NCBI GenBank assembly: GCA_002405755.1
Contig: DHMK01000031.1
Location: forward strand, 1 to 30,796
DNA length: 30,796 nt
Direction of reading: 5' to 3'
Source: Clostridiales bacterium UBA4644
GTDB lineage: Bacteria > Bacillota > Clostridia > Oscillospirales > Butyricicoccaceae
The position numbers and the translations under genes were made by a program. Numbering within the stretch: position 1 is the first letter of the stretch; each line of letters starts with the position of its first letter. Positions 30,086 to 30,796 of the stretch are shown piece after piece. The notes beneath the pieces were generated by a model, which searched no databases, had not been told where the DNA came from, and saw nothing but the letters and a program-made list of their open reading frames with translations.

Positions 30086-30129
30086 TGTCTGCCGCCCGGC
30101 GCGCTTGTCCCGGGCGGCAGACATTTTTT
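30086..30129 (+). terminator. Rho-independent terminator of the glutamate mutase operon
   Basis: A 14-bp stem (30086-30099 with 30110-30123) is followed by TTTTTT. Confidence 0.93.
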
Positions 30130-30202
30130 GCTCTTTTCCTTTGGCAAAAGCTGTGGTAAAATAAAAGCGGCCCCGGACGGGGCAGAGAGGAAGTGGGCTT
30201 TG

Positions 30203-30796
30203 ATGAGCTATCAGCCGCTGGCGGATAAGATCCGCCCCCGGGAGCTGGATGAGATGGTGGGGCAGCAGCACATCATCGGCGAAAACGGCGTGCTGCGCCG
30301 GATCCTGGAAAACGGCAGCGTCCCAAACCTGATCTTTTACGGCCCCTCCGGCACGGGCAAGACCACCCTGGCCCAGATCATCGCCGGCAAGACCCACCGG
30401 CAGCTGGTCAAGCTCAACGCCACCACCGCCTCCACGGCGGATATCCGGGCGGTCACCGGTCAGCTGGACACGCTGCTGGCCCCGGAGGGCGTTTTGCTCT
30501 ATCTGGACGAGATCCAGTATTTTAACAAAAAGCAGCAGCAGAGCCTGCTGGAGTTTATCGAAAACGGCAAGATCACCCTGATCGCCTCCACCACGGAAAA
30601 CCCCTATTTTTATGTCTATAACGCCATTCTCAGCCGCAGCACCATTTTTGAATTCAAGCCCATTCAGATCGCGGATACGGAAAAGGCCGTGGAGCGGGCC
30701 TTCCGCCTTTGGGGACAGGAGCAGGGAAGAGCGGTGGAGCCGGAGCCCGGCGTGGTGACCTATCTTTCCGAGGCCTGCGGCGGCGATATCCGCAAG
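30203..30796 (+). CDS. rarA: Replication-associated recombination protein A (RarA/MgsA), N-terminal part
   Basis: The gene runs off the right edge; 198 residues are seen. This AAA+ ATPase works at stalled replication forks and is related to clamp loaders. It begins MSYQPLADKIRPRELDEMVG, typical for RarA. Walker A is GPSGTGKT (residues 47-54), Walker B LLYLDEIQYFNKKQQ, and the sensor segment ASTTENPYFYVYNAILSRS. The usual DEIHRF reads DEIQYF here, a mild difference. AGAGGAAG precedes the ATG. It is separated from the glm operon by a strong terminator, so it is probably unrelated in control. No clear promoter was identified in the 73 bases between. Confidence 0.93.
   Translation, partial: MSYQPLADKIRPRELDEMVGQQHIIGENGVLRRILENGSVPNLIFYGPSGTGKTTLAQIIAGKTHRQLVKLNATTASTADIRAVTGQLDTLLAPEGVLLYLDEIQYFNKKQQQSLLEFIENGKITLIASTTENPYFYVYNAILSRSTIFEFKPIQIADTEKAVERAFRLWGQEQGRAVEPEPGVVTYLSEACGGDIRK

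Noticed and set aside
1..30796. CRISPR arrays, tRNA or rRNA genes, transposases
   Set aside because: No regularly spaced repeats, cloverleaf-forming sequences, rRNA segments or transposase motifs were recognised by reading; a dedicated tRNA and repeat search was not possible.

Overview
The window comes from the chromosome of a high-GC member of the Clostridia, most likely an Oscillospiraceae-like, anaerobic, amino-acid-fermenting gut bacterium. This rests on RNase J, a TepA-type ClpP relative, strong AGGAGG ribosome sites, sigma-A-like promoters, short Firmicutes-type terminators and, above all, clostridial glutamate mutase genes. The lineage is an inference from gene content; no rRNA or other marker is present. 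All genes read on the + strand except one small gene (3962-4144).

Left edge (1-1116): the end of a phage tail-like module, consisting of a truncated structural or tail-associated protein with a C-terminal GVW repeat, a small unknown protein and an XkdX-like protein, closed by a strong terminator. Housekeeping block (1107-7480): prfA (release factor 1), a fusion of Sua5/TsaC with dephospho-CoA kinase, a convergent DUF6440-like gene, a TepA-like protease overlapped by a 56-residue unknown, and RNase J with a long basic N-terminal tail.

Peptide block (7685-18344): an M3-family oligoendopeptidase, a small multi-pass membrane protein, and an oligopeptide ABC transporter operon oppABCDF followed by an overlapping single-pass membrane protein. 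The binding protein and the OppC-type permease are both much larger than usual, and OppC carries an insert of about 370 residues predicted to lie outside the cell. Two small regions follow: a 58-residue membrane peptide and a phosphodiester glycosidase-family protein anchored by an N-terminal membrane segment.

Glutamate block (20103-30129): a complete set of catalytic genes for the methylaspartate route of glutamate fermentation, in two operons on either side of a GntR-family regulator. Operon 1 has citD-citE-citF-like genes (best read as citramalate lyase) and a two-subunit class I fumarase-like hydratase (best read as mesaconate hydratase). Operon 2 has glmS, glmL, glmE (B12-dependent glutamate mutase with its reactivase) and methylaspartate ammonia-lyase. 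Together they would convert glutamate to ammonia, acetate and pyruvate. The accessory genes that make and acetylate the lyase prosthetic group (citC, citX, citG) are not in the window. The peptide transporter and peptidase upstream would supply amino acids to this pathway. The window ends inside rarA/mgsA, an AAA+ ATPase of replication-fork maintenance.

No rRNA, tRNA, CRISPR array or insertion sequence was recognised. The features most worth a second look are the enlarged OppA/OppC pair, the Sua5-CoaE fusion, the unusual GntR regulator with its candidate operators, and the paired dyads upstream of tepA.
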